Both the position numbers and the translations under genes were made by a program. 43,660 bases of DNA from Brachionus koreanus (lineage: Eukaryota > Rotifera > Eurotatoria > Ploima > Brachionidae), in contig PJRA01000198.1 of the NCBI GenBank assembly GCA_016987375.1, positions 242,843-286,502 of the forward strand, given 5' to 3'. Shown in pieces: positions 10,848-23,292 of this stretch (its first letter is position 1; every line of letters begins with the position of its first letter). Below the pieces are notes generated by a model. It was not told where the DNA came from, did not search any database, and worked only from the letters and a program-made list of their open reading frames with translations.

Positions 10848-11793
10848 ATGGTTCGCTTGACACCCGAATTAATAGAAGATAGTTTTCAGTACATTAATCC
10901 AGTTAGAGAATATGAGCTGTGTCTACGAGGTAGGCTACTGAATTTTAAACAATTTGAAAAAAATTTTTCAATTCAAAGGTTACAAAATTGGTTTGATAGA
11001 AAACCTAGGGGCTACTCTGAACCAGTTTGATACAATTGATTTTTCAGATAATGAAATAAGAAGACTTGATGGATTCCCACTAATGACAAAAATCAAAACT
11101 CTTTTGTTCAACAATAACAAAATTCAGTATTTTCAAAATATTTAAAAAAAAAATATATTTTTTTCTTATATTCTTAGATTTGTTGGTCAAAATCTAAATG
11201 AATGTTTGCCAAATATTGAAAGTCTCACATTGATTAATAATAATATAGAGGAACTAACTGAAATAGATAATTTAAGTTCACTAAAAAGCTTAAAATATCT
11301 TACTCTGCTGCGTAATCCAGTTGCAGCACTTAAACACTACAGGTTGTACACTATTTACCGGATTCCGAGTCTAAGAGTGCTTGATTTTAAACGCATTAGA
11401 GAAAAAGAAAGAGAAGAAGCTAAAAAGTTATACAAAGGAAAAAAATTAAAAAAGAGCGAAGTTCCACGAACATTCATTCCTGGCGAACAATTGGATAAAC
11501 TAAGCTTGAATCAAGCAGGAGGCGATTCTGCACAGAAACAGCAAAAAGCCGATCGAGTTCAGCCTTCAAAAGAAGACATAGATGCCATTAGAGTAAAATA
11601 AAAAAAATTTTTTTCAAAAATTTAATTTAATTAAAAAATTGTATTTTAGTTGGCTATCTCACAAGCTAAATCAATTGAAGAAATTGAACAGCTAAATGCA
11701 ATGCTAAGATCTGGTATAATACCAAGTCATTTAAAGCAAAAAGTAACAGGAAATTCAGCAAAAACAAATGAGTCTATGGTCGAAGACGAATAA
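10848..11793 (+). CDS. SNRPA1: U2 snRNP A' leucine-rich-repeat protein
   Basis: Four exons: 10848-10929, 10979-11126, 11178-11592, 11650-11793; 262 aa (human U2A' 255). Starts MVRLTPELIEDSFQYINPVR. The leucine-rich repeats lie at about 20-140, with the family landmarks IENLGATLNQFDTIDFSDNE, LDGFP, NNNKI, SLKSLKYLTLLRNPV and HYRLYTIYRIPSLRVLDF. The C-terminal tail is charged and includes DIDAIR and a helical segment, as in the human protein. Family role: binds U2B'' and stem-loop IV of U2 snRNA and is part of the U2 snRNP used for branch-point recognition. Introns are 49, 51 and 57 bp, all GT-AG. The A of an upstream in-frame TTG is ignored because the family starts at this ATG. Confidence 0.96.
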
Positions 11794-13458
11794 TTTTTTT
11801 TTCATGTTTAATCAGATATAATGCAATTAAGTGTCGATTTGTTTATTAAAATAAAAATTTAAAAATAAAATTAAAATTTTATTGCTTTGAAAAAAATTAA
11901 TTAAATCGGTATAATTCTGGTTTAATTATAAAAATTTTGTACTTTGCTAATTTAAGAAACGATCTGTAAAAAGTAAAATTTATATCACCTTATTTTTAAT
12001 ACTTCAAACGCGAAGGGGTTTTTTCGTCTCTTTGTGTTACCTTTTAGCTTTAGTTTTATTCGACGAAAATAAGCTTATGTTGTAACATAAATTAATTTTA
12101 ATGTTTATTGATTTTGGATTTATGATTGAAAAAAATAATTTCAAAAATTAATACATTTAATTAACTGGACAAAAAGAAAAGATGTATCATAAAATAGAGC
12201 GCTAATTTTAAAGATATTAAAGATGAAAAGAGTCAGTTGTATCACCAAAAATTTTTTGTTTATTTCACTCAAAATAAATAAATATAAGCTTCTAATGATC
12301 ATTTTTTTTGGACATCAGCAAATATTTATTTGGCCATTGACAAATTTGGTCAAAAATCAAATTTTAAAGTCAAAATTATTTTAAGCTCAAATCAAAGCTG
12401 ATTTTTATAGGGTCTTCTATAAAAAACATCAATTTATTTCTCTATTATATCATCTTTTTGTTTAAAATTTTAGCTTAAATTAAGATGTTAAAGAGCAGTA
12501 TGATACAATCACTATAAACTTGTTTTTTTTAAAAAAACATTTCTATTATTGCACATTTTTCTTTTCCTTTTTTTTAATTTTGTTAATTTTGTATTTTTAA
12601 AAATAAAAAAAAATTTTTTTTAATCTAAAGTTTTTATTCTTCTAAAAAATTAATTAATTCTTTTAAAATATCTGTTAATTTTTTTTAATTTTAAATGTTA
12701 ATTTTTACTTAAATTTAAAAAATATTTTTATCAAAAAATTCAGACTTGACTTTGACTTTAGATCAACTCTGGTCTCTAATTTAGACATCTTTCTTTTTAA
12801 TTTTTTTCAATATCCTCATTTTTTTCAAATATACTGTTGAATGGCAGAATCAAACGGTCCAGCTGAAAGAATTGGAGGACATCAAAAGAGATTGATCAAG
12901 CAACTGATGTAGCTTTTGTTTTTGTTATTATTATAAACACATAAAGTGCGTTGCACATTTATAAAGTAACTTCATGAATTAAATTTGGGTGATACAAGCT
13001 TCGTATAAACTGATAGAAAAAAAGTTATTTAAATTTAAAATTTTTTTGTTTCAAAATTCACAATGGCGCTTAAAATAGGTACAATTATGAAATTTTACCA
13101 TGAACATTATTACAAGAAATTTAAAATTTGGAAGAATAAAATGTTACAAAGAGTAATTTTCATGTCAATAGATTATGATACTTAAGGAAAATTTTTTGTT
13201 TAAAAATCAAGTGGCTTATTGAGAATGACTGCTTTTAAAAAAAATTTCTGTATAAAAATCTGAATCATTTGTTAAGTTTTTAAAAGTAAAATAATTGAAA
13301 TAAAAAATTTTTATATTTTAATTGTTTTCTAGTGTCGTTATACTGCTGGGTTAAGCTTTGGCTAGAAAAGATTCATCAAATTTAAAAAAATAAAGTTTAA
13401 ATTTAAATTTAAACGCATTTTAGAAATCATAAACTAAAAACAAATTAGATAGATTTAA
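11794..13458. other. Spacer between SNRPA1 and NUP155
   Basis: 1.66 kb, mostly AT-rich. One GC-richer patch, 12841-12912, has a 23-codon frame (MAESNGPAERIGGHQKRLIK then three residues and a stop) with an in-frame stop just upstream; it may be a short peptide, an exon or a transposon scrap. Near 13325-13370 TTTTCTAG is answered by CTAGAAAA, a possible hairpin in the NUP155 upstream region. The NUP155 promoter must lie in the right-hand end. Confidence 0.45.
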
Positions 13459-16400
13459 ATGTCTGCCATTCAGTCAACAATGCTGTTATCGCCTTCAGCT
13501 AAAAGCATGTGCTCATCAAACATAAATCCCATGCTTGTCTCAAACCCACTAGTCTCTTCTTCAATTGACGAAAAATCACAAAAAGACATAACCGAAATTT
13601 TAAATAAATGCATTGAAAATACACGAAATTTGACCGAATTTTCCAAAGTTCTTCAAATAGATAACATAAGTCAGTAAAAGCAAAAAAAATTAAGAAAAAA
13701 ACTTAAAAATTTATACACTTAAGATGCTCCGACTATTAGTGGACACATGGACTTCTATTATCCGAATCTCAGCTTTCAATTTTCACATTATCAACAAGAA
13801 TTGCCCGAAATTTCCAAAATAAAGCATGTTCCAATTCCATGTGAACTTTTGGAACAATTTAGCAGTAAAATTATTCATAAAAATATTAAATCAAGAAAAT
13901 AATTTTTATATTAGGAATTCAAATTAATTGTGCTATGGGTCTGTTTACATGCATATCTCGTGCTTGGCTGACAATAGACAATTTAATTTTTTTCTGGAAT
14001 TACGAAGACGGAAGTGACATTTGTTTCTATGATAACATGTTCGAGCCAATAGTAGCTGTAGATTTGTTTGTTCCCAAAGAGGGTACATTCGACGAAGGAG
14101 TCGAATACGGTCTTTGTTTGGGCACAAATAGCCAAGTTGCCCTTCTTTCTGTTGATTTTATTCGTTATACCAAAGGCAATGGGGCCATTGTCAATGAAAT
14201 GAGGTTTTCACCACAGCCGGTGTATTCAATACCAACTGATAATTTAATAATTAACTGTCTTAAGTCGGCCAAAGGCACAGGAAGGATATTCATGGGCGCC
14301 AAAGATGGCTCATTGTATGAATTTTTTTATCAAGTAAAATTTTTTTTCTAAATTACAAAACTCTACTTTTTTTTTCATATTTTATCCTAAAGAATCAAAC
14401 TGGCTGGTTTAGTTCACAAACAAAAAAAATTAATTTATCTCATAGTAAATTTCATTATTTGGTGCCTTCGTTTTTAAGCTTCAATGAAGCTGATTCAATC
14501 ATTCAAGTAGAAATTGACGAAACAAGAAACATTTTGTACACACGGTCGGAAAACAGCACCATACAAGTAAGTAAATAAATCAGAATGAAATTATTTTTTT
14601 AATTTATTTATTTTTAAATTTTATTTTAATTCAAATTTAAGATTAAGAAATTAATAAAAATAATTTTTTTAATTTCAGTAAGCTATTTAAAATTAATTTC
14701 TCATGTATGTAATAAAGTCTAAATTTAAAAAATTTAAAAAACAGAAGGAATTTTGAAACTGTTTAAAAGCTTTATTAAAGTAATTCAAAGTTCTGAAGTT
14801 CTAAGAATGGAATCCTTATCTATAAATGTAGGCGCGTATTGTGAGCAAAGTCATAATTGTGTTTATCAGCATTTAGAAGCGCCCAAGTTCTGAGATACGT
14901 GACAAGCCTTACTTTCCTTTGTACATCAATTCATATATGTAATAATTCAATGACTTAGTGATAATTCAAGTTTACAAATATCTGAGATATCTGAGAGTGA
15001 GGCATACTTGATTAAGTTTGTTTTCGATTTTTATTTAAATAATTTTTAAGAGATCACTAATTAATCAAATTAAAAGAATAACAAATTTGATCAAAATACT
15101 TTTGTAGAAAAAATAAAATTAGCTGTTATTTTTTTCTAATAAAAAAAAAATCAATTTTTTTTTTATTTGTAACTTTTTTTGTGAATAATTTAATGATAAA
15201 ATAAAGTACTTAAAATAAATAAAATATCCTGGATATAAATCAGCGCTAAAAAAAAAGGCAAAATGAAAATAATTTTACATTTTCATATTTTTAGATTTTT
15301 TGTGCAGTCTTACAAAACGAATTCTAAACTCTGCAAAAAAACTCTTCATTTTTCTGTAAAATTTACATAATTAAAAAATCATTAGAAAAAATTTTCAAAA
15401 AATTGCACAGTTTCTGAAGAGTTTTCGAATTGATAATTCGTTTGTACAAATTTATAAAATATTTTACTGTTTGCAGAACCATTTTTGTGTACAATTAGGA
15501 AAAAAATGTTATCGTTTTGGTACTAAAATTTCATTATGTCATAAATTTGAATAAAAATTTTAAAATTTTCTAATTTAATTTTCTTAATTTAAAGGTATTT
15601 TACCTAGGACCCAATGGTACAGACACATCAAAAATAGGCAGTCTCAGCTGTAACTCAATAGCGGCAAAAGCAGCCAACTTAATACAGTAAAAAAATAAAC
15701 AAAACAAAAAAATAGGAAAATTTTATTTTGAATTTAAGTTCAAACGATAAACACTTATTCATGCCAATAGTTCACATATCAGCAATAAAACAATGCGAAT
15801 CGAAAAATATAAACTTAGTTGCTGTTACCCAATTTGGAATTCGCCTTTACTTCTCAGTAAGTCCGTTCGAGCAATTCGAGCATATTGTGTCACCTGATCA
15901 AGCGCCGCCATCAACATTCCAGCTGGTTCATGTCCGCATTCCGCCAATTGAGCTTTCATCTCACAACCGAAACGGTCCTGTTGGCTCTGCGTACATTAAC
16001 GACGGAATTAGTCTTATGATGACCAGAAGAGACGAGCAAAACGACACTGTTCTTGTCCTTAATCGAGATCTTTTTCTTTTGCACAATAACTACAAAGAGT
16101 CCAAATGTATTTTCAACATAGATGGCCGCATATGGAACTGTGAAGAAATTGTGCCTACGCTTAATTCGGTGCGAACGGCCTCTTTGGAAAATGAAAATCT
16201 TCAAACAATTAAATCAGCAACAGGGATCGAAAATATACCCAAATTGTCTAGTGAATATTTTGACATGCCTCGCCGCTTTGCCATGATAACTCCACAGGGA
16301 TGCTTCATATGGAACAAAATGCGACCCATAGACCAATTGACCATTTGTCTGCGTGAATCGAACGGACCAAATTCGGACAGTGTCCGACTATTTTTCAACA

Positions 16401-19400
16401 AAATATACGAAAAGTCTGAAGCGTGCGCACTTTGTCTAGCAGTGGCTCTTAACTATTCTGGAGACGCGAGACTTTTTGAATGGGCAACACAGGCATATTT
16501 CATGTATTCTGGCGAGCCAGAAATACGCAAAAAAAGCTCATATACTTTTGGCTCGTCTAATCCCATAACTCAGTCGCAGTCAAATCAGCCCTATAATCCT
16601 CAAAATAGTCTAATTGACACTGGTTTGGAACAAAATGAAAATTCTATTTATGATGTGACCATGATAAATCGAGTGCAGCCTAAAACAGCTCTCAATTCAG
16701 TATCGATTTTGAACAGTCCTCAGCAAATGTCGACGCCTATTGTGATGCGAACAAAAGAAAATTTTCAAGGCCAGAATAGACCTTACCGAAGCCAGCAAAA
16801 TCCAAATCAACCAGCACAATCAATCGGCAATGTGCAACAGCAAAAAAATGAGTGTGAAATTCATTTTTCAGGAAAACACAACGCCATTTATATTTATCTG
16901 TCGCGTTTACTATGTCCCATTTGGGATCTAAAATTGCTAAATGAGTTGCCGGGCAGTCAAGTCCAAGACTTGGATACGTTCAGCATGACAGACTCGGTCA
17001 TATTCGCCACTTTTGCTGATATTCACATCCAATGGTTTTTGAATAAGTTGAACGAGCTCAGAAGCTTTATTGAGCTTAATTATCCACAACTTAAGACTGT
17101 TCAGCATTCACATGTAACTGGCTCTCTATTTGGGTTTATTGATCATGTACAACAAACTACTAGTGGTACACGTGTCACATCGGCTCCCAAATTTGCCACT
17201 CAATTTCAAAGTCTTGCTCTAAATCAACAAGCATTGAATAATTTGACTAGTTCGGGAGTGCCGCTAACAGAAAAAAAAATCGCCGAAGAAATCGAATTGG
17301 GCTCTATTTATTTGATAAAGCAATTTTTGAACAGAATTATTGAAATATTTGGTCTATGGAAAATTTTGGATGATCACAAATTTCATTTTATTAGCACCAA
17401 ATTGGATAGACAAACTCAATTGATGCTTATGAATATGCAAATTAAAAATTTTTTGGTGTGTGATGATAATCTTTTGGATCAATTAATAACTGCTCTATTG
17501 TACAGGTGAAAAATTTATTTATTATTACTATTATTTAAAAATAAAATTTGATATTTGAAACAAATAATCAGTCTAAATGACACTTTGATTAACATAAGCC
17601 GTGTTCTTTAATTAGGAAATAAAGAAAATTTCATAGGCATATTAAAATATTTTTTTTACATTAAATTCTTTTTATTTTCGATTTTTCTAAATGTGAAAAT
17701 AAAAGCTGGGCTCTTTTTAAAAATTAATTTATTTTAAATTAAAATATTAATTTTATTTTCACTATTAAATTAAAATAATAAGGAGGTATTTATAATAAAT
17801 AAATAAAAAGCTAAAGTCCAAAACAAAGTAATAAGAATAATCTTTTTAATTGCATTCCATCGCATGATTAATAAACATTTGTGCAATATTTTAATATTAT
17901 AAAGTCTAAAGTGTGTTGTTTAAAATATTATTTTGAATTTATGTTGAGCGTGATTGTTTGTTGTTTCACATAAATTAGATTTTTTTATAGTTAAAATTTA
18001 AATTCAATTATAAAATGTAAAAATTAATTACATGTGAATTATTTGATAAATTTAAGGAATTTTTTGCTGGTATGGTGAATTTTGGAACAAAAAACAAAAA
18101 AAAAAGTTAAAATTAAAATTACTTTTTTTCTAAGAGTGAAACAATTATTCTGCAAAATGTATCAGCTGATACAAGGTTTGCATCATCCAAATTTAGTCTG
18201 TGTAAAAACTCTGCAATGGTGCAAAAAATCATATGAATTAAAAAATTATTAAAATTAAATTGCAGAGTTTTTACACATGATGCAAACCTTAACCCTTTTT
18301 GTTTTTGTTTTTTGATCAAAAATTCATAATTCCTTTTTTCTATGTATTAAAGTTATAATTAATATATTTATTTTAAATTTAAAAATTATCATTTAGTCCA
18401 GTATAGATGTCTGCCATTCAATAAACAGAGGATAGATGTCCTAAAATTATTAAGTGAGATAATGTTTTTTTTGTCGGATAAAAAATAGAAGTGTCAGATA
18501 TGAAATAAGAAATTTTGTATTTGAACCATCAGGGCATATACAGGTGCTTTGTTTCCAACAATCTTGATTCTTGATTAAGTTGAATGATGCGGAGTTGCTA
18601 ATTTAAAGTTTAAGCTACATTGACAATTATATTATCTATAAAAAAATAAAAAGGGGACTTTTAATTTAGAATAGTTACAATTATAAAATGATTCAAAGAA
18701 AAATTCTAAAATTCAAAAAAAAATTACAGTTATTTTTTTACTTTTGCACAAGTATGAAATAAATTTTTAATTTTTACTCAAATTTGATTCAAAATATAAA
18801 TTTAGTAAAATAATTTAAAAAAAAAGGTAAAAGATTCAATTTATTGTCATAGAATCATACTATTTTATAAGTGCTACTAGAAAGAAATTTTTTTCAAAAG
18901 AGCTAATAATTCAAAATTTTTAATTAAAGAATTTTAAAAATTGTCTTCTTTTGATAAAAAATTAATGGCTGATTAGTATTAGTAGCAAATTTGTTCAAAA
19001 ACAAAAATTAAATTATTAAATCGAAAGCTAGTTTTATTTCATTATTTAAATTTAATTTATAAAATTAAATTTCATTAGAGTTGAGCATATAAAAGTGATC
19101 TATAAACAGACAAATGTTTTTTACTGCTTTATTAATAAACTACTGGAGTAATCATAGCACACTAATGTATCAAAATACACTTTTTTTTTTCTAACTCATT
19201 AAAAACACCAGAATGATTCAAATCTTAGTTTCAGTCAACAAAAATTTTTGAAAATAAATATGTGAAAAAAAGTTTTTTAGTTTTTTTTTCCTTTAAATTT
19301 TCTTTTCTTATTTAACACTAAATAAAAGATTGAAATCAAACAATCATTTTATAGTTAGCTTTAAAATTGACCCAAAAAAAAAAGACACCTTTCTTGTTCA

Positions 19401-22089
19401 ATTTCAAGGTTGATCAACAAGTGCCCTTATAACAATTGATTGATTAACATTCCATTTATATAATTCAAATTGAGATTTTTATAAAAAAGAATAACAATTA
19501 ATTATTTAAAAAAAAAAAAACGTTAATTACTATGAATATTTATTTTATTTAAATTGAAAAAAAAAGACAAAATTTAAAATTCAAATTTTTTTCTTAGTCA
19601 TTTATTTTAATAGATTTTGTATTTAATAGGTACATAGACGATAATGCATGTACTGACCTGTTGAATCAAAGTCTTAAGCAAATGTGTCCGTCATTGTACA
19701 CTAACGAGAATGCAATATTTTCCAAAGCATGCGAAAAGCTCAAGCAAGCGTTGAACATTAAAAATGATAGTTATGAAAGAGATCGACTACTTAAAGAGGC
19801 AGTCGATCTGGTAAAGCAAATCGGCTACGTGGCCAATTTAAGCCAAGTGTGTGAGATGTTGTACACTGCTGGATGCTATGAGGCAATATTTGAGCTGTGT
19901 ATCACCGCAGCGGAGAAACGCGACCCACAAAACATCGCTCTTTACTTTTACCGTAAGAATGAGCCTGCCGAAGACATCCAAGGCCAGCACTACTATCAAC
20001 TAAGAGTCGAATGCTACAAGTCAATGCTCGATTGTCTAAACAATTTAATAAAAACTCCATCCTATTCATTAGCTCAGCAAAAAAATACTTATATTAGCTC
20101 AAAAGAAAAGCTTGATGAGGAAATAAATTATTTAATTAGATATGTAATTAATTCCAAAGATGAATTGGCTCAAGTGAGTTTGTTCACTTGGATGATTAGT
20201 AATGGTTTTGAGAAAAAATTAGTAACTTTGGACTCGGAATTTTTAGAATTTTATTTAATTAGACAATTCGAAAATCAACTAAAGAACAGAATTTATTTAG
20301 ACTTGCTATGGAGACATTATGATTTTAAAAAAGACTACATAAAAGCTTCAAAAGTACTGATTACTTTGGCAGAAAAAGAAAGTGGCACACCTATTTCCTT
20401 ACGAGAGAGAGTTGAATACTTGACACAAGCTATAGTTGCTTTGAACAGCTCGCAAAAATCGTCTGTCAAAGACGAAATAGCCGAGTTGAATGACCGAAAA
20501 GATGTGGCCTTGCTGCAAGAGAAAATATTTGATGAACTAGCCAAAATAGAGCCGAGAAGTGAGCTGATTCAAGAGGCCATGGACCAACTTGACTCAAAGT
20601 TGTATGACATAACAAAATTGTTTTATGATTTTGCTGAAAAATTTGAGCTATTTCAATTTAAATTAGCCATATTTAAAATGTCAAGGCATGAAGATCCTCG
20701 TTTTATTGAAATTTGTTGGAAGCAAATTGTTGCTAATGAAATAGATAAACTAAGCAGGCCAGATTTAAAATCGAGTGATTTAAAGCATGAATTAGCTGAA
20801 AATTTGATCACAATAGCCAAAGATTATGTCGATGATGAAAAATATTTTCCTTTAAATTCTCTGATTGACTCGCTAGAGTTTGCGAGTTTGGCACGCGGAT
20901 TCGAACCTGAATGGTGTTGTACTCTTCTCAGACGTCTGAATTTGCCTTTTGAGCAATTGATTCAAGCATACAATGAAGTTTACCTAGGAAAAGATGTAAA
21001 ATGGGCCGAGAATTCCTCAAGGTTCATTAATACCATCTATTGTTTGATTGAATTGTTCACCAAAGCACCCAGAGCCACCAGTGAAACAGACAAGTTAGTT
21101 TTTTTTTTAGATATAATAGAAATTCTCGCTTTTTTAACTAAAAAATTTAAATTTTTTGTTTGAAAAAAAAAATTAAGAATATTAGACAAAATGAAACAAT
21201 TCTTTTAAACAAATTTAAATGTAACTAAACTGAAATTTACTCCAGCATTTTCGAGAAAAATTATTTTTAATTTTTTTTTTGATGTAGAATATTTTCATTA
21301 AAATATGATGTTTTTTTTTTGAATTTCAATTTAACACTTCAATTTTTCTCCCTCAAAATTTTGTTTTTTTATTGCCCAAAGAATCAAGCCTCTATTTCTT
21401 CACCAATTTTAACTAACCAAGAAAATTTTAAAAATTAATCTAACTAGTTTTTCATGGCTCTTTTAATATTTCTATCTCTAAATTTTCATTATTTATGGAC
21501 GGTCAGGGTTTAGAGTTTCTCTTACTCGAATTGGCATCATCATCTGATTTAATACCAACTTCCAAGTTCATTTAATAAATGCTTTTTCTGATATAATAGG
21601 TTCCAGATTAAATTCTTCAATATTTAAATTGTTTATAGCAATATTTTCACTTGTATCTTTATTCAGATTATATACCTCTGAAGAACGAACATCAGACCAG
21701 AATTTAAATGAAATTTAATTAAAAATCAATTTTATTTCTAATCAATTTATTCGAAAAAAGGTTGAATAGTTCAATTAACATTAAACTTGTTGTGTCCACT
21801 GTTAATTTTGTTACAAAAATCATTATGTTTTTGTTCTAAATAATAAATGAGAGCCGTTTGTCATAAGCTAAATATAAGAGTGGCAATTTTTCAATTAATT
21901 GAATTAGCGAGAATTTATTAAGTTATTTGAACTGAATTAATTATTTTTAATTTTAGAGTTTTTTTTCTACGTTCGGTTAAAGACTTGATTCCAAAATATC
22001 TAACCGAGTTGAACACAATTAACGACGATTTATCCAAAGAGTTGATTACAGGATTCAAATCACTAAATTGTATGCTTGATAGAATGTAG
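13459..22089 (+). CDS. NUP155: NUP155 nuclear pore scaffold protein
   Basis: Eight exons: 13459-13669, 13724-13864, 13915-14333, 14393-14566, 15595-15686, 15739-17505, 19630-21093, 21957-22089; all phases close, giving 1466 aa (human 1391). The N-terminal part is the Nup155-type beta-propeller, with INCAMGLFTCISRAWLTIDN, FFWNYEDGSD, YSIPTDN, GRIFMGAKDGSLYE and FHYLVPSFL. A Gln/Asn/Pro/Ser linker lies near 612-714, then SGKHNAIYIYLSRLLCPIWD opens the alpha-helical solenoid, ending with AAEKRDPQNIALYFY, LLWRHYDF and DITKLFYDFAEKF. Family role: inner-ring scaffold of the nuclear pore. Introns 4 (1.0 kb), 6 (2.1 kb) and 7 (0.86 kb) are long; the others are 50-60 bp. The exon 1 donor (A|GTCAGT) and the exon 7 donor (AA|GTTAGT) were chosen on phase; exon 8 is short and weakly conserved. 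Confidence 0.95.
15311..15445. repeat. Imperfect inverted repeat in NUP155 intron 4
   Basis: TACAAAACGAATT at 15311 is answered by AATTCGTTTGTA ending at 15445, and AAAACTCTTCA at about 15337-15347 by TGAAGAGTTTT at 15415-15425. The arms are interrupted. It looks like a small foldback element; the pieces CTCTGCAA and TGCAGAG also occur in the intron 6 repeat at 18173-18290. Confidence 0.5.
18173..18290. repeat. Inverted repeat in NUP155 intron 6
   Basis: AAGGTTTGCATCAT (18173-18186) and GTGTAAAAACTCTGCA (18200-18215) are both repeated exactly in reverse complement at 18277-18290 and 18261-18276. The left arm holds 13 extra bases between its two blocks. A transcript would fold into a 30-bp stem with one bulge and a loop of about 45 nt. 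No visible target duplication. Confidence 0.75.
18407..18427 (+). repeat. Copy of the first 21 NUP155 coding bases inside intron 6
   Basis: 19 of 21 bases match the start of NUP155 exon 1 (13459-13479), ATG included; a substitution makes codon 6 TAA. Similarity does not extend clearly on either side. Either a scrap of local duplication or chance. Confidence 0.4.
21503..21715 (-). pseudogene. Coding-like relic antisense within NUP155 intron 7
   Basis: On the minus strand a frame of about 48 codons includes FWSDVRSSEVYNLNKDTSEN and IEEFNLEPIISEKAF, ending in TGA at 21568. Shifting frame, it continues LEVGIKSDDDANSSKRNSKP and a stop at 21503. Composition and residue use look like protein coding, unlike the surrounding intron. 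Upstream, at about 21770-21835 on the same strand, EQKHNDFCNKINSGHNK is also readable. I cannot name the family; a broken transposase or a nested gene with introns are both possible. Confidence 0.35.
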
Positions 22090-23292
22090 TTTAATTTCGA
22101 CACTTTATTTTTGTTTATTATTTTTAATAAAAATTCTTCTTTTCACTTATTGAATTTTTTTTCATAATTTCAAATTAATTCAATTATTTTAAAATTAAAT
22201 AAAATCTAATCTCAATAAATGATTTTTTTTCAATTTTTTTCCTATTAATCAAAACAAAATTTTAAATTACTCTCGATTTTTGAATAAAATTTTTTTAGAA
22301 TTTAAAATTTTTATTTTTTAATCAAAATTTTAGAAAATTTTTAAACTACCCTTTCATTGTTCTATCAATTGAGCTAATCCTCACTAAAAAATCCGTACTA
22401 TTTCATAATCAAACATCAAGAAAATATTCAAATGAAAAAATAAAAAGATTTTATAATTATCATCCATTTTTTTTTCCATCTAATCAACCGAAATAATTTG
22501 CAGAATAACGCATGCATTATAAGTATACCAAGTAACAAATGATATATTTATTTATTTATTTAAAGTTTAAGTCCCATGGACAAATTGAGATATGATATAA
22601 AAAAAAAAAAAAAAAATTTAAAAAAAAATTATAATCAAATTAAAGTCTTTTTTACAATTATTAATTTAACTAGATGAGTTTATACATAAGATAAAAGATT
22701 CTTGATTTTCAAAGTAATGTTAAAAGTCGTATTCATTTTTTTACTATTTTTTTAGTTTTAATTAATTAAGAATCGGCTTTTAAAAAAGTTTAAAATATTT
22801 TTAAACTCTTATAACTTAAAAAATTGTCCAACAAAGTGATAAGACTCTTTATATAAATCTATTTTTTAGATATAGAATTAAACTATTTTAATAGTTAGTT
22901 TTTGTTCGTAGGCTAAGGAATTAATGATGAGTAAATTCAATAAAAAGAATAGAAGTTAATTTAAATTAAATATAATTTTAAAAACTAAAATTTAAAGTTT
23001 AAAGTTTATCTGTAAACTCGATTTTTTAGAAGAAACATCTAATTTTTCTTTTAAAAAAATCTTCATTTCAATTAAATTTTTATTAAAAAAAAATTATATT
23101 TTAGTAATACTATGAAAATTTTATTTTTTATTTTTAAACGGAAAGCAAACTAAATAAAAATGCTAAAAAAAGCAATTATTAATCAGATGAATGAAACTAG
23201 CTAATTATATTGTTAAATGAAGTTTATTTAATTTTTTTTCCTCAATAGATATGTTGTTAATATCTGTTAAATGTAAATAAAAAACTAAAAAA
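22090..23292. other. Spacer after NUP155, with a LINE-like 3' tail
   Basis: AT-rich, no gene seen. NUP155 has AATAAA near 22123. At 22546-22600, read on the minus strand, a small hairpin (GTCCATGGGAC) is followed by (AAAT)n, the form of other LINE 3' ends in this window; an A run at about 22599-22616 borders it. Confidence 0.45.

Noticed and set aside
12841..12912. 23-codon frame MAESNGPAERIGGHQK...
   Set aside because: GC-rich and tidy, but too short to separate a peptide gene from a transposon scrap; kept only as a note in the spacer entry.
22599..22630. Long A run as evidence for a processed pseudogene
   Set aside because: No gene-like sequence precedes it on either strand; homopolymers are common throughout the window.
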